Positions 62,522 through 64,000 of a stretch of 64,000 nucleotides of DNA are shown in pieces. The notes beneath the pieces were generated by a model that was not told the origin of the DNA, made no database searches, and saw only the letters and a list, made by a program, of their open reading frames with translations. The DNA comes from Diospyros lotus (taxonomy: Eukaryota; Streptophyta; Magnoliopsida; Ericales; Ebenaceae): assembly GCF_014633365.1 (NCBI RefSeq), contig NC_068347.1:36029717-36093716 (forward strand). Direction: 5' to 3'. Made by a program: the position numbers and the translations under genes. Every line of letters begins with the position of its first letter. The first letter of the stretch is position 1.

Positions 62522-64000
62522 GTGCCTTTCTTGGACTTTAGTCTCTAAAAGAGCAATAAGCTTCAACTTATGAAAAGAGATAAATGATCGCACCTCGTAT
62601 TTTTTAGTGGCTTGATTTAGACCCCTGATGTTCCATGAAGCAATCTGCATCATTGACACTCTTGGGAGATCGGGTCTGAACTCGCCGACCCAGGCTTCTG
62701 TTCACCTTGCTCACGCATCTTCTTCCTGTCTCTTTTAGCTTGAGATCTAGTCTTGGAATGGTGCCCATCTGAACTAACGCTCTCAACCCGCTCAGGCTCT
62801 GAGATCTGACCCTCGCTACCATCTCCGTCACTCAAAATTTCTCGATAATTTTCTTCTGCTACCTCTCCATCTGACTCCATAGGAGAGGGAACATCCTTAT
62901 CTTCTTCTGCAAGAGCACAAAAATGATTTTTAATTTGAGCATCAACATCCTTAGGGTCATAAGGAACTGTAACGGTATGGAACTCAAGACACTCTGCCAT
63001 GGTCATAGAAGCATAATCAAGAGCAATCGACCTAGGTGACGAACTGACTTCTTTTCCCTTATCTTGGGCCTTACCTCTCTTACTTTTCACTTTAGTGAAG
63101 CCATCTCCCTCATCTGCTTTCTTACTACCTTCAACATTATTAGGGTCTATTTTAGGTTTCTTTGGGCACTGAGAATCTAAGTGACCAAAAATCTTACAAT
63201 GTGAACAAATCGAAGGAATCCATTGATATTCTATTTGGAGCCTAGATATGCGACGTTCACCAGAGGCTTCATCATAGCCCTGATCTATATCTATAAACTG
63301 GGGAAATTTGGAGTAGACATTAACATCAACACACACCCTAGCATATCCTAATCTTGATCTATCCTGTGTCATAGGGTCAGCATATAATGGTCTTCCTATG
63401 TGATTTTCCATTATAGAAATTCCTTTTAATGACTAGCCTTCTAAGGGTAGGTTATGAATCTTAATCCACAAGGGGATGGAAGAGTGGGAATCCTTTGCTA
63501 AATTCATACCTGGTTCCCAGCATTTAATAATAAATGGGCGACCTACAAAATGATATGGCCCATCATAAAAAATCTTTAACATACTTTCTTGGGAATCAAA
63601 TCGAAAGAAGTAAAATCCACTATTATTTGAAAGCACCTCTATAAGACCATGGCTTTGCCACAAATGCTTGGCAATATTTTGAACAACCGGGAAGGGCAAC
63701 CGCTTTTCAATAAAATATCCAACCAGCGTATTCATCCAATATTCAGTGCATTCATCAATAACATCGCTAGGTAATTTAACAAGAGGGACTTCAGATTGCG
63801 TACCTAACGGCGGGAAAAAATCCAATCGTGTGGGAGATCGATGGGCCCTAACATCTGCGACATCAGCCCATGATTTTTTGGGCTGCAAACCAAGCTTGCT
63901 GTTAGGCTGAAATGGGCTGAATCCTTGCTGGGCTTGCATTCGTTGCTTGTGAAAGTTGCCATGAGACTTTGGGCTAGCTGGGCTATGATTCTGTTGGCCC
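62522..64000 (-). mobile_element. L1 LINE, ORF1 and start of ORF2 (continues past window end)
   Basis: This is the upstream part of the LINE whose 3' part is 51565-55401. ORF2 begins MQIASWNIRGLN at 62650 and runs ALLETKVQER up to the gypsy insertion, where the reading continues as HATDVSHNVIP at 55401. The join is in frame apart from the 5-bp duplication. The 5' end is outside the window. Confidence 0.9.
62650..64000 (-). pseudogene. L1 ORF1 (DUF4283-type gag-like protein with zinc knuckle), one stop
   Basis: The frame is open from the window edge to 63433, where a TAG interrupts between LPLEG and SLKGIS. It then continues to TGA at 62650. The N-terminal part has the DUF4283 fold sequence (VGYFIEKRLPFPVVQNIAKH; GFYFFRFDSQESMLKIFYDG; PLWIKIHNLPLEG). 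A zinc knuckle CSHCKIFGHLDSQC follows near 63170-63215, then an acidic, serine-rich tail. ORF1 proteins of plant L1 elements bind the RNA in the transposition particle. The stop codon overlaps the ORF2 start in ATGATG (62648-62653). Confidence 0.85.

Overview
The window is plant nuclear DNA, almost certainly from a flowering plant. Three things show this: one intron-rich housekeeping gene, plant-type Ty1/copia, Ty3/gypsy, RTE and L1 retroelements with methionine-initiator-tRNA primer sites, and TTTAGGG-type telomere-like DNA. I cannot name the species. Most of the long open frames in the window belong to transposons.

The only intact host gene I can assemble is the 20S proteasome subunit alpha type-2 gene (PAB1/PSMA2-like, + strand). 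It has eleven coding exons from 13422 to 47162. They splice in frame to 235 codons plus a stop, so 708 coding bases are spread over 33.7 kb. The spread is due to transposon-filled introns: intron 2 is 13.9 kb and intron 7 is 9.2 kb. Intron 1 has a GC instead of a GT donor.

Layout: 1-3030 is a decayed gypsy element (- strand). 3030-13000 is AT-rich repeat territory with an LTR-like block, a Harbinger-like MITE (6298-7094), a non-autonomous Helitron with a multiplied 5' end (7720-9746), a tandem duplication and a broken exon resembling 40S ribosomal protein SA (12007-12222). Intron 2 holds a + strand chromovirus (about 13920-27212). That element is split by a - strand copia element (14829-23566). 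The copia element is itself split by an RTE-type LINE (17625-20915), and its 5' LTR carries a solo LTR (23102-23443). A hAT-like MITE sits in the chromovirus integrase (25338-25939). Three of these insertions leave clean target-site duplications. Introns 3-6 hold two more solo LTRs, a MITE, a second RTE fragment, a copia fragment and a possible plastid-DNA insert. Intron 7 holds a hAT-like repeat with GC-rich internal sequence and a deleted gypsy/copia composite.

Downstream of the gene are a degenerate tRNA (47940-48013), simple repeats, a telomere-like tract (51474-51564) touching the poly(A) end of an L1 LINE, and that LINE (51565 to beyond the window end, - strand). The LINE is split in its endonuclease domain by a recent, nearly intact CRM-like gypsy element (55402-62521). 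The two 750-bp LTRs of this element differ at only three positions, and its gag-pol frame is broken by one in-frame stop.

I found no new biochemical system such as a defence island, gene cluster or CRISPR array. The notable content is genome architecture: a conserved essential gene expressed across layered, datable transposon nests, a Helitron with repeated 5' termini, and an L1-telomere-repeat junction.
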